From Polynucleobacter sp. MG-Unter2-18 (lineage in GTDB: Bacteria > Pseudomonadota > Gammaproteobacteria > Burkholderiales > Burkholderiaceae), in contig NZ_CP061302.1 of NCBI RefSeq assembly GCF_018687675.1, positions 632,192 to 696,191 on the forward strand: 64,000 nucleotides of DNA. The letters run 5' to 3'. The position numbers and the translations under genes are program-made. Positions 17,561 through 29,172 of the stretch are shown here, piece by piece. The notes under the pieces are model-generated. The model did not search any database and was not told where the DNA came from. It saw only the letters and a program-made list of their open reading frames with translations. Numbering within the stretch: the stretch's first letter is position 1; every line of letters starts with the position of its first letter.

Positions 17561-19038
17561 GCCGAGAAGTTCTCATGTTGGCAGACGCCTTAGCGCGTGA
17601 AAAGAACGTAGATCAAGCGATTGTGTTTGAGGCGCTAGAAATGGCGTTGGCATCAGCCACTAAGAAGCGTTATCCGACAGAAGATGTGGATATTCGTGTA
17701 TCGATTGATCGCGAGTCTGGTGAATACGAAACCTTCCGTCGTTGGTTGGTTGTTCCTGATGAAGCGGGTCTCCAAGAGCCTGATAAGGAAATTCTGCATT
17801 TCGAAGCCCTCGAGCAATTTCCGGATATGGAAGTTGGTGAATACATCGAAGAACAAATTGAGTCTTTAGCCTTTGGCCGTATTGGCGCACAAGCTGCTAA
17901 GCAAGTGATCTTGCAACGCATTCGGGATGCTGAGCGTGAGCAGATTCTGAACGACTACCTTGAGCGTGGCGAAAAAGTCATGACCGGCACTGTAAAGCGT
18001 GCCGACAAAAATGGTTTGATTATTGAGTCTGGTCGCGTTGAAGCCTTGCTGCGTCGCGATCAAATGATTCCAAAAGAGAATCTGCGTTCTGGCGACCGTG
18101 TTCGTGCTTACATCCTCAAAGTGGATCGTGAAGCCCGTGGCCCACAGATTGAGCTCTCACGTACCTGCCCAGATTTCTTGATCAAATTATTTGAGAACGA
18201 AGTTCCAGAAATGGAACAAGGTTTATTGGAGATTAAGGGTGCAGCACGTGATCCTGGTATCCGCGCAAAGATTGCTGTGATTACTTATGACAAGCGTATC
18301 GATCCAATCGGTACCTGCGTTGGCGTTCGTGGCACACGTGTTACTGCAGTGCGTAACGAGGTGGCTGGTGAGGCAGTGGATATTGTGTTGTGGTCTGAAG
18401 ATCCAGCGCAGTTTGTGATTGGTGCCTTAGCTCCAGCGCAAGTATCTTCTATCGTGGTTGACGAAGAGCGTCATGCGATGGACGTAGTGGTTGATGAAGA
18501 GAACTTGGCAATTGCAATTGGCCGCAGTGGACAGAACGTTCGCTTGGCTAGTGAATTGACTGGTTGGCAGATCAACATCATGACTCCAGAAGAATCTGCT
18601 GAGAAAACTGAAAAAGAAGCTGCTTCTGTACGCCAATTGTTCATGGATAAATTGGACGTTGACCAAGAAGTTGCTGATATCTTGATCGAAGAAGGTTTCA
18701 ACACATTGGAAGAGGTTGCTTATGTACCCCTTTCTGAAATGTTAGAAATTGATTCTTTTGATGAAGATACCGTAAACGAATTGCGTACTCGTGCGCGCGA
18801 CTCTCTCTTGACTATGGAATTAGCTAAAGAAGAGCGTGTTGGCGAAGTCTCACAAGATTTACGTTCCCTTGAGGGAATGACCACTGAATTGGTTGCAAAG
18901 CTTGCTGACAATCAAGTTCATACCCGTGACGACTTAGCTGAACTAGCTGTTGATGAGCTAGTTGAGGCGACACAAATTGACGAAGAAACCGCGAAAACGC
19001 TCATCATGAAAGCGCGCGAACATTGGTTTACTTCATGA
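17557..19038 (+). CDS. nusA: Transcription termination/antitermination factor NusA
   Basis: NusA binds RNA polymerase and modulates pausing, termination and antitermination. The 493 residues hold the N-terminal polymerase-binding domain (1-130), an S1 domain ([16 protein letters not shown]), two KH domains ([15 protein letters not shown] and [14 protein letters not shown]), and two acidic C-terminal helix-hairpin-helix repeats (from about residue 365 and 435) as in proteobacterial NusA. It overlaps rimP by four bases and is followed by infB after 13 bases. NusA is the natural candidate to regulate the operon leader. Confidence 0.97.
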   Translation: MSREVLMLADALAREKNVDQAIVFEALEMALASATKKRYPTEDVDIRVSIDRESGEYETFRRWLVVPDEAGLQEPDKEILHFEALEQFPDMEVGEYIEEQIESLAFGRIGAQAAKQVILQRIRDAEREQILNDYLERGEKVMTGTVKRADKNGLIIESGRVEALLRRDQMIPKENLRSGDRVRAYILKVDREARGPQIELSRTCPDFLIKLFENEVPEMEQGLLEIKGAARDPGIRAKIAVITYDKRIDPIGTCVGVRGTRVTAVRNEVAGEAVDIVLWSEDPAQFVIGALAPAQVSSIVVDEERHAMDVVVDEENLAIAIGRSGQNVRLASELTGWQINIMTPEESAEKTEKEAASVRQLFMDKLDVDQEVADILIEEGFNTLEEVAYVPLSEMLEIDSFDEDTVNELRTRARDSLLTMELAKEERVGEVSQDLRSLEGMTTELVAKLADNQVHTRDDLAELAVDELVEATQIDEETAKTLIMKAREHWFTS

Positions 19039-19051
19039 GAGGAAGTAGTGC

Positions 19052-21829
19052 ATGGCAACAACAGTAAAAGTACTCGCTAAAGAATTAAAACGTACCGCGC
19101 CAGACCTTCTGGAGCAATTGAAGGCGGCCGGTATCGAAAAAGGTTCTGAGGACGACAGCATTACCGAAAAGGACAAGACTGTCCTGCTTGAGCATTTGCA
19201 GAAAGAGCATGGCAGTGCTGATACAGGTAGTCGTAAAAAGATTACTTTAATCAAGCGCGAAAACTCTGAGATTCGTCAGGCAGATTCTGCTGGGCGCACT
19301 CGCACCGTTCAGGTTGAGGTTCGTAAAAAGCGCGTGCTCGTTAAGGCCGGAGAAAAAGCTCCTGAAGAGACTCCAGCCCCAGCGGCCAAGGAAGTTTCTC
19401 CTCCGGCATCTGCTAAGCCCATTCTTTCTGCTGAAGAGCTAGAAAAACGCGCAGCTGAAGCTACTCGTCAAGCCGAGTTGTTAGCTCGTCAAGAAGCTGA
19501 AATGAAAGCTGCAGAAGATGCTCGCCAAAAAGAAGCTGATGCGGCAGCGGCTGCAAGTGTGGCTGAGTCAGCGATTGAGAAATCCTCCAAATCGGATGGA
19601 GATGCAGCGGTAGCTAAAGCTGCGGAAAAGAAAGCGCAAGCTGACAAGGCTGCTAAGGACATCGCTGATGCCAATAAGGCTCAGTTAGCGGATATTACAA
19701 AACGTCGTGCCGCTGCTGAAGCTGAAGCTCTAGCGATTCGCGACATGATGAGTACGCCTGCACGTGTTCTCAAAGCGCCAAGTGAAATTGCTACTGAAGA
19801 AGCTAAAAAAGGCACTTTGCATAAACCTGCCAAGGTTGAAGGTGCTGACGATAAGAAAAAAGCAGTTGCTAAAGTTGGTGGTAAGACAATTAAGTCTGCA
19901 GAGACTTCATCTACTTGGCAAGAAGAGGGTGCCAAGAAACCGGGCGGCCTTAAAACTCGTGGTGACAGCTCTGGTGGTGTGGGTGGTTGGCGTTCGGGCG
20001 GTGGCAGAAGAAAGCAACGTCAAATTGCTGAAGCCAATGTCGATACCAATTTCCAGGTACCTACGGAAGCTATTGTTCGTGATGTCAATGTTCCAGAAAC
20101 CATTACTGTTGCCGAATTAGCTCACGCCATGGCCGTGAAGAGTGCTGAAGTGATTAAGCTCTTGATGGGTATGGGTCAGATGGTCACGATTAACCAGATC
20201 TTGGATCAAGATACGGCAATGATCATCGTTGAGGAAATGGGCCACACAGCACATGCTGCCAAATTAGATGACCCCGATTTAGATTTGGGTACAGCTGGTC
20301 ACGATGCGGAGTTATTGCCACGTCCACCAGTAGTCACAGTGATGGGTCACGTTGACCACGGTAAAACATCTTTGCTCGATAAGATTCGTGCGGCTAAGGT
20401 TGCTACTGGCGAAGCTGGTGGCATTACTCAGCACATTGGCGCTTATCACGTCGAAACCCCACGCGGCATGATTACCTTCCTCGATACTCCGGGTCACGAA
20501 GCCTTTACGGCTATGCGTGCTCGCGGTGCTAAGGCAACGGATATCGTGATCTTAGTAGTTGCGGCAGATGATGGTGTGATGCCACAAACCAGGGAAGCGA
20601 TTCACCATGCTCAAGCAGCGGGTGTTCCTATCGTTGTGGCAATCAATAAGATTGATAAGCCTGAGGCTAATTTAGAGCGCGTCAAAACTGAGTTGGTAGC
20701 AGAGCAAGTAGTTCCCGAGGAATACGGCGGCGATGTGCCATTCATTGGTGTTTCTGCCAAAACAGGCGACGGTATCGATGCATTACTCGAGAACGTACTC
20801 TTACAAGCCGAGGTTTTAGAGCTCAAAGCAGCGCAAGAAGCTCCAGCTCAAGGTCTAGTGATTGAGGCGCGTTTAGATAAAGGACGTGGTCCAGTTGCTA
20901 CTGTTCTTGTTCAATCTGGAACGCTGAAGCGTGGTGATATGTTGCTGGCCGGCTCAACCTATGGTCGTGTTCGTGCGATGTTGGATGAAAACGGTAAGCC
21001 ATGTAATGAAGCTGGCCCATCTATCCCCGTAGAGATTCAAGGTTTATCTGAGGTCCCTGCGGCTGGTGAATCAGTGCAAGTAGTCCCTGACGAGCGTAAA
21101 GCACGCGAGATCGCACTGTTCCGTCAAGGCAAGTTCCGTGATGTGAAGTTAGCCAAACAGCAAGCATTCAAACTTGAAACCATGATGGAAAACATGGAAG
21201 AGGGCGCGATAGAAGCTAAGTTGTTGCCGCTGATCATTAAGGCAGACGTACAAGGTTCCCAAGAAGCATTGTCACAGTCATTGCAAAAGCTCTCTACTGT
21301 AGAGGTGAAGGTTCAAATCGTTCATGCAGCAGTGGGTGGCATTACTGAAACTGACGTGAACTTAGCAGTTGCTTCTAAGGCAGTCATTATTGGCTTTAAC
21401 TCTCGCGCGGATGGTGCGGCGCGTAAGTTGGCTGAGAATAATGGCGTGGATATTCGTTATCACAACATTATTTATGACGCAGTTGATGAAGTGAAGGCAG
21501 CCTTGAGCGGTATGTTGACACCAGATAAGAAAGAAGAAATCACCGGTATGGTGGAGATTCGTCAAGTCTTCTTGGTATCTAAAGTTGGCGCGATTGCAGG
21601 TTGCTTGGTGCTCGATGGTGTTGTCAAGCGTAACTCTAGTGTTCGTCTCTTGCGTGAAAACGTCGTTATCTGGAGTGGTGAGTTAGATTCTCTCAAGCGC
21701 TTTAAAGATGATGCAAAAGAAGTTCGTGCCGGTGTTGAGTGTGGCTTGTCATTAAAAGGCTACAACGACATTAAAGAGGGTGATCAACTGGAAGCATTTG
21801 AAGTGACTGAAGTCGCTAGAACGCTTTAA
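19052..21829 (+). CDS. infB: Translation initiation factor IF-2
   Basis: IF-2 is the GTPase that places initiator fMet-tRNA on the 30S subunit and promotes subunit joining. The 925 residues include an IF2-N domain at the start, a long Ala/Lys/Glu-rich linker (about residues 60-270), a second IF2-N region, the G domain with GHVDHGKT near residue 432, DTPGH and NKID, then domains II-IV. A GAGGAAG box precedes the ATG. In-frame starts for shorter isoforms are possible but cannot be proven here. Confidence 0.97.
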   Translation: MATTVKVLAKELKRTAPDLLEQLKAAGIEKGSEDDSITEKDKTVLLEHLQKEHGSADTGSRKKITLIKRENSEIRQADSAGRTRTVQVEVRKKRVLVKAGEKAPEETPAPAAKEVSPPASAKPILSAEELEKRAAEATRQAELLARQEAEMKAAEDARQKEADAAAAASVAESAIEKSSKSDGDAAVAKAAEKKAQADKAAKDIADANKAQLADITKRRAAAEAEALAIRDMMSTPARVLKAPSEIATEEAKKGTLHKPAKVEGADDKKKAVAKVGGKTIKSAETSSTWQEEGAKKPGGLKTRGDSSGGVGGWRSGGGRRKQRQIAEANVDTNFQVPTEAIVRDVNVPETITVAELAHAMAVKSAEVIKLLMGMGQMVTINQILDQDTAMIIVEEMGHTAHAAKLDDPDLDLGTAGHDAELLPRPPVVTVMGHVDHGKTSLLDKIRAAKVATGEAGGITQHIGAYHVETPRGMITFLDTPGHEAFTAMRARGAKATDIVILVVAADDGVMPQTREAIHHAQAAGVPIVVAINKIDKPEANLERVKTELVAEQVVPEEYGGDVPFIGVSAKTGDGIDALLENVLLQAEVLELKAAQEAPAQGLVIEARLDKGRGPVATVLVQSGTLKRGDMLLAGSTYGRVRAMLDENGKPCNEAGPSIPVEIQGLSEVPAAGESVQVVPDERKAREIALFRQGKFRDVKLAKQQAFKLETMMENMEEGAIEAKLLPLIIKADVQGSQEALSQSLQKLSTVEVKVQIVHAAVGGITETDVNLAVASKAVIIGFNSRADGAARKLAENNGVDIRYHNIIYDAVDEVKAALSGMLTPDKKEEITGMVEIRQVFLVSKVGAIAGCLVLDGVVKRNSSVRLLRENVVIWSGELDSLKRFKDDAKEVRAGVECGLSLKGYNDIKEGDQLEAFEVTEVARTL

Positions 21830-21843
21830 GAGCTACCCAGTTA

Positions 21844-22212
21844 ATGCATAAAACTAGCCCTCATCGTAACCAGCGTCTCGCCGATCAAATTCAGCGAGAC
21901 CTGGCCGAGCTCATTCCTCGTGAATTGCGTAGCCCGAGTCTAGGTTTGATTACTTTACAAAGTATTGAACTGACGCCAGATCTGGCACACGCAAAAGTCT
22001 TCTTTACTGTTTTAGGCGCTGAGCCTGAGGTGGCATTGAAGGCACTCCAGGATAAAGCGGGTTATTTACATTCCTTATTATTTAAGCGTTTGCATATTCA
22101 TACTGTGCCAACCCTGCATTTTCACTATGACAGTTCAGTTGAGCATGGCATTGAAATGTCTCGCTTAATTGATCAGGCAGTGGATAGTGATCGCAAAGAC
22201 GAGAACGCGTAA
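21844..22212 (+). CDS. rbfA: Ribosome-binding factor A
   Basis: RbfA is a cold-shock 30S maturation factor with a KH fold that binds near the 5' helix of 16S rRNA. The 122 residues begin [18 protein letters not shown] and contain the conserved [16 protein letters not shown] strand-helix. It lies 14 bases after infB and six bases before truB, the common order. Confidence 0.95.
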   Translation: MHKTSPHRNQRLADQIQRDLAELIPRELRSPSLGLITLQSIELTPDLAHAKVFFTVLGAEPEVALKALQDKAGYLHSLLFKRLHIHTVPTLHFHYDSSVEHGIEMSRLIDQAVDSDRKDENA

Positions 22213-22218
22213 ATAGCT

Positions 22219-23130
22219 ATGTCTGTACGTATCGATGGCGTTGTCTTGCTTGATAAACCTGCTGGCATGAGCTCGCAAGGAGCTGTTACTGCTGTGAAGC
22301 GTGCATTTAATGCGGAAAAAGCTGGTCATACAGGTACATTGGATCCAATGGCTACAGGCCTACTACCTATTTGTTTGGGTGAGGCAACGAAATACTCTCA
22401 GGATTTATTGGAAGCCAATAAGACTTACATCGCCCAAGTGAAATTTGGTCAGCGTACTGATACTGGCGATGCTGAAGGCCTCATCATAGAAGAGTTGCCG
22501 CTCCCAGTATTTGCTGATGAAGTTGCACTGAAGCTGGCCTTAGAGTCATTGCTACCAGCATTTACTGGCCCCATTAGTCAGGTTCCACCAATGTATTCTG
22601 CGCTTAAGCGCGATGGTAAGCCTTTATATGAATATGCTCGTGCTGGTGTTGAGTTAGAGCGTGCTCTACGAAATATTACGATTCATGCGATTCGTTGGAC
22701 CAATATCAATTGGCCTGAAGCTACTCTAGAAGTCAGCTGTAGTAAAGGTACTTACATCCGCGTCTTGGCAGAGGATATTGGCAAAGCTTTGGGTTGTGGT
22801 GCGCATTTGGTTGGCTTGCGCCGCACTGAAGTAGGTCACCTCACTTTAGAGCAGTCTTTCACAATCGAATCCATTCAGAAAGGCTTGCAAGAAAGCTCAA
22901 GCTATATCTTGCCAGTCGATGCACTCTTGCAAACCTTGCCGCATCTCACGGTAGATGAGCAGCAGGCAAAACGTTTAGAGATGGGTCAACGAGTCCCACT
23001 CAATTTAACCTCGATAGAGGCGCTAGTACGCATCTATCGCGCAACTGCTGCTCCCCACAACTTTATCGGTACTGGAGATTGGCGCTCAGGGGTATTGCAT
23101 CCCAAGCGGTTAATTTCTTCTGCCCATTAA
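22219..23130 (+). CDS. truB: tRNA pseudouridine-55 synthase
   Basis: TruB makes pseudouridine 55 in the T-loop of most tRNAs. The 303 residues show LDKPAGMSSQGAV near the start, the catalytic-aspartate motif GHTGTLDPMATGLLPI near residues 36-51, and CSKGTYIRVLAEDIG near residue 175. It ends the rimP-to-truB block; typA follows after 71 bases that contain no recognised element. Confidence 0.96.
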   Translation: MSVRIDGVVLLDKPAGMSSQGAVTAVKRAFNAEKAGHTGTLDPMATGLLPICLGEATKYSQDLLEANKTYIAQVKFGQRTDTGDAEGLIIEELPLPVFADEVALKLALESLLPAFTGPISQVPPMYSALKRDGKPLYEYARAGVELERALRNITIHAIRWTNINWPEATLEVSCSKGTYIRVLAEDIGKALGCGAHLVGLRRTEVGHLTLEQSFTIESIQKGLQESSSYILPVDALLQTLPHLTVDEQQAKRLEMGQRVPLNLTSIEALVRIYRATAAPHNFIGTGDWRSGVLHPKRLISSAH

Positions 23131-23201
23131 ATCATTTTGACTTATTTGTTTATTAACCTTAATTAACCCGAATTTCATATTCTTAACTTTAGAAGCTTCA
23201 C

Positions 23202-25019
23202 ATGACTAAACGCGCACTTCGTAATATCGCCATCATCGCCCACGTTGACCACGGTAAAACTACTTTGGTTGACCAACTCTTACGCCAATCTGGCACATTC
23301 CGCTCAAATGAAAAAATGACCGAACGTGTCATGGACTCAAATGACTTAGAAAAAGAGCGTGGCATTACTATTTTGTCCAAGAACTGTGCGGTTGAATATG
23401 ACGGTACACACATCAACATCGTAGACACACCAGGACACGCCGACTTCGGTGGTGAAGTAGAGCGCGTGCTCTCCATGGTTGACGGTGTTTTGCTTTTGGT
23501 TGATGCGGTTGAAGGCCCAATGCCACAAACTCGCTTCGTAACCAAGAAAGCCTTAGCTCTTGGATTAAAGCCTATCGTGGTGATTAACAAGGTTGACCGT
23601 CCAGGCGCACGTTGTGACTACGTAATTAACGCCACTTTTGAATTGTTTGATAAGTTAGGCGCTACGGAAGAGCAGCTAGATTTCCCAATCATCTATGCAT
23701 CAGGCTTAAACGGCTATGCAGGCACAACGGAAGATGTCCGTGAAGGTGATATGCGTCCATTATTTGACGCTGTTCTGAAATATGTACCTGTGCGTGATGA
23801 TGATCCAGATGGTCCTTTGCAATTCCAGATTTCTTCTATCGACTACAACAGCTATGTCGGTAAGATTGGTGTTGGCCGTATTAGCCGTGGACGTGTGAAG
23901 TCAGGCATGGAAGTGGTCTGTATGAACGGTCCTGATGGCGTGCCATTTAAAGGCCGTATTAACCAAGTATTGAAATTTAAAGGTTTGGAGCGTGAAATCG
24001 TTGACGAGGCATTTGCAGGCGATATTGCGCTCATCAACGGTATTGAAGAGTTGGCGATTGGTACAACAGTTTGCGCGGTTGATAAACCAGATCCATTGCC
24101 AATGCTCAAGATTGATGAGCCTACTTTAACCATGAACTTCATGGTGAATACCAGCCCATTAGCTGGTCGTGAAGGCAAGTTTGTAACTAGCCGCCAAATT
24201 CGCGAGCGTCTTGATCGTGAGTTGAAAGCCAATATGGCTTTGCGCGTTAAAGAAACTGATGATGACACCGTATTTGAAGTATCAGGCCGTGGCGAGTTGC
24301 ATTTGACTATTTTGGTTGAAACCATGCGTCGTGAAGGTTACGAGATGGCAGTTTCCCGTCCTCGCGTTGTCTTCCACGAAGAGAATGGCGTCAAGATGGA
24401 GCCGTACGAGAACTTAACGGTTGACGTAGAAGATGCTACTCAAGGTTCTGTGATGGAAGACTTGGGTAAGCGTAAGGGCGAGTTACAAGATATGGTGAGT
24501 GACGGAAAAGGTCGTACCCGTCTTGAGTACCGTATTCCTGCGCGTGGCCTGATTGGCTTCCAAGGCGATTTCATGACCATGACTCGCGGTAACGGCTTGA
24601 TGAGTCATACATTTGATTCTTATGCCCCAGCTAAAGACGGCATCTTGGGCGAGCGTCACAACGGTGTATTGATTAGCCAAGATGATGGCGAAGCCGTTGC
24701 TTATGCTATTTGGAAACTACAAGACCGTGGTCGTATGTTTGTAAAGCATGGCGATCCTGTTTATGAAGGCATGGTGATTGGTATTCATAGTCGCGATAAT
24801 GACTTAGTTGTGAACCCAATTAAAGGTAAGCAATTAACTAACGTACGTTCCTCAGGTACTGATGAAGCGGTTCGTTTGGTGACACCAATCGACTTGACTT
24901 TGGAATACGCTGTTGAATTCATTAGCGATGATGAGTTGGTTGAAGTAACGCCGAAAAGCGTTCGAATCCGTAAGCGTTATCTGAAAGAGCATGACCGTAA
25001 GAAAGCTTCCCGCGAGTAA
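23202..25019 (+). CDS. typA: Ribosome-binding GTPase TypA/BipA
   Basis: TypA/BipA is a translational GTPase that aids 50S assembly and stress adaptation, notably at low temperature. The 605 residues have AHVDHGKT at 13-20, [19 protein letters not shown], and the EF-G-like domains III and V plus the BipA-specific C-terminal domain ending in a basic tail. Length is standard. A clear terminator follows. Confidence 0.97.
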   Translation: MTKRALRNIAIIAHVDHGKTTLVDQLLRQSGTFRSNEKMTERVMDSNDLEKERGITILSKNCAVEYDGTHINIVDTPGHADFGGEVERVLSMVDGVLLLVDAVEGPMPQTRFVTKKALALGLKPIVVINKVDRPGARCDYVINATFELFDKLGATEEQLDFPIIYASGLNGYAGTTEDVREGDMRPLFDAVLKYVPVRDDDPDGPLQFQISSIDYNSYVGKIGVGRISRGRVKSGMEVVCMNGPDGVPFKGRINQVLKFKGLEREIVDEAFAGDIALINGIEELAIGTTVCAVDKPDPLPMLKIDEPTLTMNFMVNTSPLAGREGKFVTSRQIRERLDRELKANMALRVKETDDDTVFEVSGRGELHLTILVETMRREGYEMAVSRPRVVFHEENGVKMEPYENLTVDVEDATQGSVMEDLGKRKGELQDMVSDGKGRTRLEYRIPARGLIGFQGDFMTMTRGNGLMSHTFDSYAPAKDGILGERHNGVLISQDDGEAVAYAIWKLQDRGRMFVKHGDPVYEGMVIGIHSRDNDLVVNPIKGKQLTNVRSSGTDEAVRLVTPIDLTLEYAVEFISDDELVEVTPKSVRIRKRYLKEHDRKKASRE

Positions 25020-25072
25020 TTTCGCGAAGTTGCTACACTGAGGCGCTTTAATCAGTCATCTAGTTAGTTAAT

Positions 25073-25101
25073 AAGAGTCACCTTTGGGTGGCTCTTATTT
25101 T
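25073..25101 (+). terminator. Intrinsic terminator after typA
   Basis: A 10-bp stem (25073-25082 with 25087-25096, one T-G wobble) has a TTTG loop and is followed by ATTTTTA. It lies 50 bases after the typA stop and 50 before tex. Confidence 0.8.
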
Positions 25102-25146
25102 TACTCCAATGCAATATTCTCAAAACCTTAGTAAATTAATCATTTC

Positions 25147-27510
25147 ATGCTGCCATCAATCGAACAACGCCTTGCCCAAGAGTTATCCGCTAAACCTGCA
25201 CAAGTGGCTGCTGCCATTGCATTAATGGATGAGGGTGCAACAGTTCCCTTTATTGCACGTTATCGCAAAGAAGCAACTGGCGGTCTGGACGATACTCAGT
25301 TACGTTTATTAGAAGATCGACTCGGTTATTTACGAGAGTTGGAAGAACGTCGCAAAGCAATTGTTGCGTCGATTGAAGAGCAAGGCAAGATGACCCCAGA
25401 GTTACTCAAAGCCATCATGTTGGCAGAAGATAAGACCCGCTTAGAGGATCTCTATCTCCCTTATAAGCTCAAGCGTCGCACCAAGGCACAAATCGCTTTG
25501 GAGGCTGGACTAGAGCCTTTGGCTAATGACTTATTGACTAACCCCATGTTGGATCCAGAAGTGGAAGCAGCCAAATACCTCAAAGAAGCATTTACATCCG
25601 ATCAGGGTGATAACCCTGGTGTGGTTGATACCAAGGCCGCCCTTGAAGGTGCACGTCAGATTTTGATGGAGCGCTTTGCTGAAGATGCCGGGCTGGTGCA
25701 ATCACTTAGAACGTATTTGCAAGAGCATGGCGTTGTGGAATCTAAAGTCATTGCCGGTAAAGAGCAAGAGGGCGAGAAATTCTCGGACTACTTCGATTAC
25801 TCAGAGCCTATCTCGGCAATTCCGTCGCATCGCGCTTTGGCATTATTTAGAGGTCGTCGTGAGCAAATGCTCATGGTTAACTTGCGTCTAGACACTGAAG
25901 AAGAAAAACCCAAATGGGACGCACCACACAATCCTTGCGAATCCCGTATTGCCAATCAGTTCAAGATTAAAAACGAAGGCCGCCCTGCCGATCAGTGGCT
26001 CGCAGAGACCGTGCGTTGGACTTGGCGTATCAAGTGCTCCATGCACTTGGAATCTGAGTTGATGAGTTCCTTGCGTGAACGCTCTGAAGCGGAGGCGATT
26101 AATGTCTTTTCACGTAATCTCAAGGCTTTACTGTCGGCTGCACCTGCAGGACCAAAGGTTACTATTGGCCTTGATCCCGGCATGAGAACCGGTGTCAAAG
26201 TTGCAGTAGTAGATGCGACAGGTAAGGTGGTGGATACCGATGTGATTTATCCCCACCAACCTAAGAATGATTGGGATGGCTCACTGCATAAGCTGGCTAA
26301 ATTAGCTGAGAAACATCAGGCTAACTTAATCTCGATCGGCAACGGTACAGCCTCACGTGAGACTGATAAATTGGCGCAAGATTTAATCAAAGCTAAACCC
26401 GAACTCAAGCTGATCAAGATTGTAGTTTCTGAAGCGGGGGCATCGGTTTACTCTGCCTCTGAGTACGCCTCAAAAGAATTGCCTGGCATGGATGTATCTT
26501 TACGTGGAGCGGTATCGATTGCTAGAAGGTTGCAGGATCCTCTGGCCGAGCTGGTGAAGATTGATCCCAAGTCCATTGGGGTGGGCCAATATCAGCACGA
26601 TGTGATGCAGACTCAGTTAGCCAAGTCATTAGTGGCAGTAGTGGAAGATTGCGTCAATGCGGTCGGTGTTGACGTGAATACGGCATCTGCACCCTTATTG
26701 GCAAGAGTCTCAGGTTTGAGTAGTACGGTTGCTGAAGGTATCGTGACTTATCGAGACAGCCATGGTGCTTTTCAGACACGGGCAGACTTGCGTAGCGTGC
26801 CACGCTTAGGAGATAAGACTTTTGAGCAGGCGGCTGGTTTCTTGCGCATTATGAATGGCAAAGATCCTTTGGATGCCTCTGCTGTCCACCCAGAATCTTA
26901 TCCTTTGGTGGAGAAGATTCTGAAAGACATCAAGAAGGGCGTCAAAGAAGTCATTGGCGATATCGCAATACTCAAGGGGCTGAATCCAGAAAAGTATGCC
27001 GATGAGAAGTTTGGTCTTCCTACAGTTACCGACATCATTAAGGAATTAGAAAAACCTGGACGCGATCCGCGTCCGGAGTTCACTACAGCGACATTTAAAG
27101 ATGGTGTCGAAAAAATCAGCGATCTTAAGGTAGATATGATCTTAGAAGGCGTTGTCACGAACGTGGCAGCCTTCGGTGCTTTTGTTGATATTGGTGTTCA
27201 TCAGGATGGCTTAGTGCATATCTCCGCATTGGCCAATACCTTTGTAAAAGATCCACACACGGTAGTCAAAGCAGGGCAGGTTGTGAAGGTTAAAGTGTTG
27301 GAGATAGATGAGAAACGCAAGCGGATTGCACTAACCATGAGACTCTCTGATGAAGCGCCTAAAGTGTCGGCAGGCTCAAAGCCTGAGCAAAGGGCAAATA
27401 GACCTGGCATTTCAAGAGCCCCAGAAGCTAGAAGACCGCAGGAAGATAGAAGATCTGCGCCTCCAATGAATAATGCAATGGCTGATGCCTTACGAAAGCT
27501 TAAGGGTTAA
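25147..27510 (+). CDS. tex: RNA-binding transcriptional accessory protein Tex
   Basis: Tex is a conserved nucleic-acid-binding protein linked to transcription and toxin expression in other bacteria. The 787 residues show the N-terminal helical module ([15 protein letters not shown]), a YqgF/RNaseH-like domain ([19 protein letters not shown] near residue 338), helix-hairpin-helix units, and a C-terminal S1 domain ([21 protein letters not shown] near residue 664). A disordered Arg/Pro tail ends the protein. Length and order of domains are normal. Confidence 0.96.
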   Translation: MLPSIEQRLAQELSAKPAQVAAAIALMDEGATVPFIARYRKEATGGLDDTQLRLLEDRLGYLRELEERRKAIVASIEEQGKMTPELLKAIMLAEDKTRLEDLYLPYKLKRRTKAQIALEAGLEPLANDLLTNPMLDPEVEAAKYLKEAFTSDQGDNPGVVDTKAALEGARQILMERFAEDAGLVQSLRTYLQEHGVVESKVIAGKEQEGEKFSDYFDYSEPISAIPSHRALALFRGRREQMLMVNLRLDTEEEKPKWDAPHNPCESRIANQFKIKNEGRPADQWLAETVRWTWRIKCSMHLESELMSSLRERSEAEAINVFSRNLKALLSAAPAGPKVTIGLDPGMRTGVKVAVVDATGKVVDTDVIYPHQPKNDWDGSLHKLAKLAEKHQANLISIGNGTASRETDKLAQDLIKAKPELKLIKIVVSEAGASVYSASEYASKELPGMDVSLRGAVSIARRLQDPLAELVKIDPKSIGVGQYQHDVMQTQLAKSLVAVVEDCVNAVGVDVNTASAPLLARVSGLSSTVAEGIVTYRDSHGAFQTRADLRSVPRLGDKTFEQAAGFLRIMNGKDPLDASAVHPESYPLVEKILKDIKKGVKEVIGDIAILKGLNPEKYADEKFGLPTVTDIIKELEKPGRDPRPEFTTATFKDGVEKISDLKVDMILEGVVTNVAAFGAFVDIGVHQDGLVHISALANTFVKDPHTVVKAGQVVKVKVLEIDEKRKRIALTMRLSDEAPKVSAGSKPEQRANRPGISRAPEARRPQEDRRSAPPMNNAMADALRKLKG

Positions 27511-27570
27511 AAAATCATTAAACTTTAATAATGGAATGCACCAAACTATAGGTATAGAGATATCAGCTAA

Positions 27571-28329
27571 ATGAATCCGATCAAATATGTTCTTCTGACT
27601 TTTTTGGCTTTGTATGTCTCCGCATCTTTAGCTCAAACAGCGCCAACAGTAGCTGCAGCCTCAGATCTCAAGTTTGCTCTGGAAGAAATTGCCGCTAACT
27701 ATAAGGTCGATAAGGGGCAAGAGGTGAGGCTGGTATTTGGTTCATCTGGAGTGCTCTGGCAGCAAGTCAAAAACGGAGCCCCCTTTGGCTTGCTGATGTC
27801 TGCAGATGAAGCGTATATCGATGACTTGTATAAAAATGGCTTAACGATAGACCAGGGAAGTCTTTACGCTATCGGCAGAATAGCTCTCTTGCAGAAAAAG
27901 GGGGGTTCAATCAAACTTGGCACAGATAAAGATGGTTTGATTAAAGCGATGACACAAGCAAAGAAAATTGCTATAGCCAACCCAGAGCACGCTCCTTACG
28001 GCAGGGCTGCAAAAGAATATCTCACTACCATTGGAGTTTGGGATTTAGCTCAGCCTAAGCTGGTGTTTGGGGAAAACATTTCTCAAGCAACCATGTTTGC
28101 CTTAACCGGCTCAGCAGATTTTGCAATTGCAGCTCTATCCTTAGCGATATCACCTCAAGTACAAGTTCAATCTACTTATGTCTTAATACCGGATCACTTG
28201 CATAAGCCCTTAAGGCAAAAGATGGCCTTGATCAAAAATAACTCATCTAGCGCTAAAGATTTTTATCAATACTTACAAGAGCCTAAGTCACGGCAAATCA
28301 TGAGTAGGTATGGCTTTACTGCTCCCTAG
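27571..28329 (+). CDS. modA: ModA-type periplasmic oxyanion (molybdate) binding protein, orphan
   Basis: ModA binds molybdate or tungstate in the periplasm for an ABC importer. The 252 residues start with a signal peptide ending near ASLAQ, then AAASDLKFALEEIA, the ModA anion-pocket motif, LVFGSSGVLWQQ and IANPEHAPYGRAAKEYL. Length is typical. No modB or modC lies beside it; instead an arsenic operon follows 37 bases later on the same strand, with its own operator. The link to arsenic is only positional; it may serve a ModBC pair elsewhere for the Mo enzyme at 43 kb. Confidence 0.85.
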   Translation: MNPIKYVLLTFLALYVSASLAQTAPTVAAASDLKFALEEIAANYKVDKGQEVRLVFGSSGVLWQQVKNGAPFGLLMSADEAYIDDLYKNGLTIDQGSLYAIGRIALLQKKGGSIKLGTDKDGLIKAMTQAKKIAIANPEHAPYGRAAKEYLTTIGVWDLAQPKLVFGENISQATMFALTGSADFAIAALSLAISPQVQVQSTYVLIPDHLHKPLRQKMALIKNNSSSAKDFYQYLQEPKSRQIMSRYGFTAP

Positions 28330-28348
28330 TCATCTATTTGTAATATAG

Positions 28349-28364
28349 TTCGATTATTATCGAA
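28349..28364 (+). promoter_or_regulatory. Candidate ArsR operator
   Basis: A perfect inverted repeat TTCGAT-TATT-ATCGAA ends two bases before the arsR ATG. Such AT-rich dyads in this place are typical ArsR/SmtB operators. No separate ribosome-binding site fits between it and the ATG, so binding may block both transcription and ribosome access. Confidence 0.6.
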
Positions 28365-28366
28365 TT

Positions 28367-28696
28367 ATGAAAAATACCGAAGCTATTGTGGCATTCATTG
28401 CCCTAGGGCAAGAATCCCGATTAAACGTCTATCGCCTGATTGTTCAAAAGGGCGATCAGGGTTTATTACCCTCGCAAATCCATGAAATGTTGGGTATCCC
28501 CAATGCAACATTAAGTTTCCATTTAAAAGAACTCTATCAAGCGAATCTCATTACTGTCGAGCGCCAAGGTCGCAATTTGATCTATAGACCTAACCCGGGA
28601 ATGGTTGAAGATCTCAGTCAATTCCTGTTGGCTAACTGCTGTGGCGGTAAGCCCTGTAAAACCACAAAAACCGTCAAAAAGGTAAAAGCCAAATGA
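28367..28696 (+). CDS. arsR: ArsR-family arsenic-responsive repressor with C-terminal cysteine site
   Basis: ArsR represses the ars operon and releases DNA when As(III) binds. The 109-residue winged-helix protein has the recognition helix LGIPNATLSFHLKELYQANLI near residues 42-62. The usual helix-3 CVC pair is absent. Instead Cys91, Cys92 and Cys97 (CCGGKPC) sit near the C-terminus, an arrangement like that of the Acidithiobacillus ferrooxidans type ArsR, where three C-terminal cysteines bind As(III). It overlaps arsC by ATGA and lies directly behind a dyad operator. Confidence 0.92.
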   Translation: MKNTEAIVAFIALGQESRLNVYRLIVQKGDQGLLPSQIHEMLGIPNATLSFHLKELYQANLITVERQGRNLIYRPNPGMVEDLSQFLLANCCGGKPCKTTKTVKKVKAK

Positions 28697-29172
28697 AACA
28701 GTACAACATCCTTTTCTTATGCACTCACAACTCTGCTCGTTCAGTACTGGGTGAGGCTTTAGCATCTACACACCCAAGTGGAAAATTTATCGGGTATTCA
28801 GCGGGTTCCACCCCGGGTACAAGCGTGAATCCTATTGCTGCTGAGATTGCAGAAGAGTTGGGCATGGACCGTACTCTTTTGAGATCGAAGAGTTGGGATG
28901 AGTTTGGTTTAGTAGACTCGCCAAAGATGGATTTTATTGTGACGGTTTGCGATAACGCTGCTGGTGAAGTGTGTCCATTTTGGCCAGGTCAGCCTGCGAC
29001 AGCGCATTGGGGATTCCCTGATCCATCCCAAGTGCAAGGTACTGATTTAGAAAAAAAGGCGGCATTTAATGAGGTGAAGAATGGCCTTAAAAGACGTTTA
29101 GATATTTTGGCTGCAATGCCGTTAGAAAAGCTCGATTCTATGAGTCTTAAAGAAATTCATAGCAAAGCATGA
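28693..29172 (+). CDS. arsC: Arsenate reductase, low-molecular-weight phosphatase fold (thioredoxin-coupled type)
   Basis: ArsC reduces As(V) to As(III) so that it can be exported. The 159 residues begin with [12 protein letters not shown], the CX5R phosphatase-like active site with Cys10. Two further cysteines in [16 protein letters not shown] act as the redox relay. The AHWGFPDPS motif follows. It overlaps arsR and acr3, which supports one transcript. Confidence 0.95.
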   Translation: MKQYNILFLCTHNSARSVLGEALASTHPSGKFIGYSAGSTPGTSVNPIAAEIAEELGMDRTLLRSKSWDEFGLVDSPKMDFIVTVCDNAAGEVCPFWPGQPATAHWGFPDPSQVQGTDLEKKAAFNEVKNGLKRRLDILAAMPLEKLDSMSLKEIHSKA

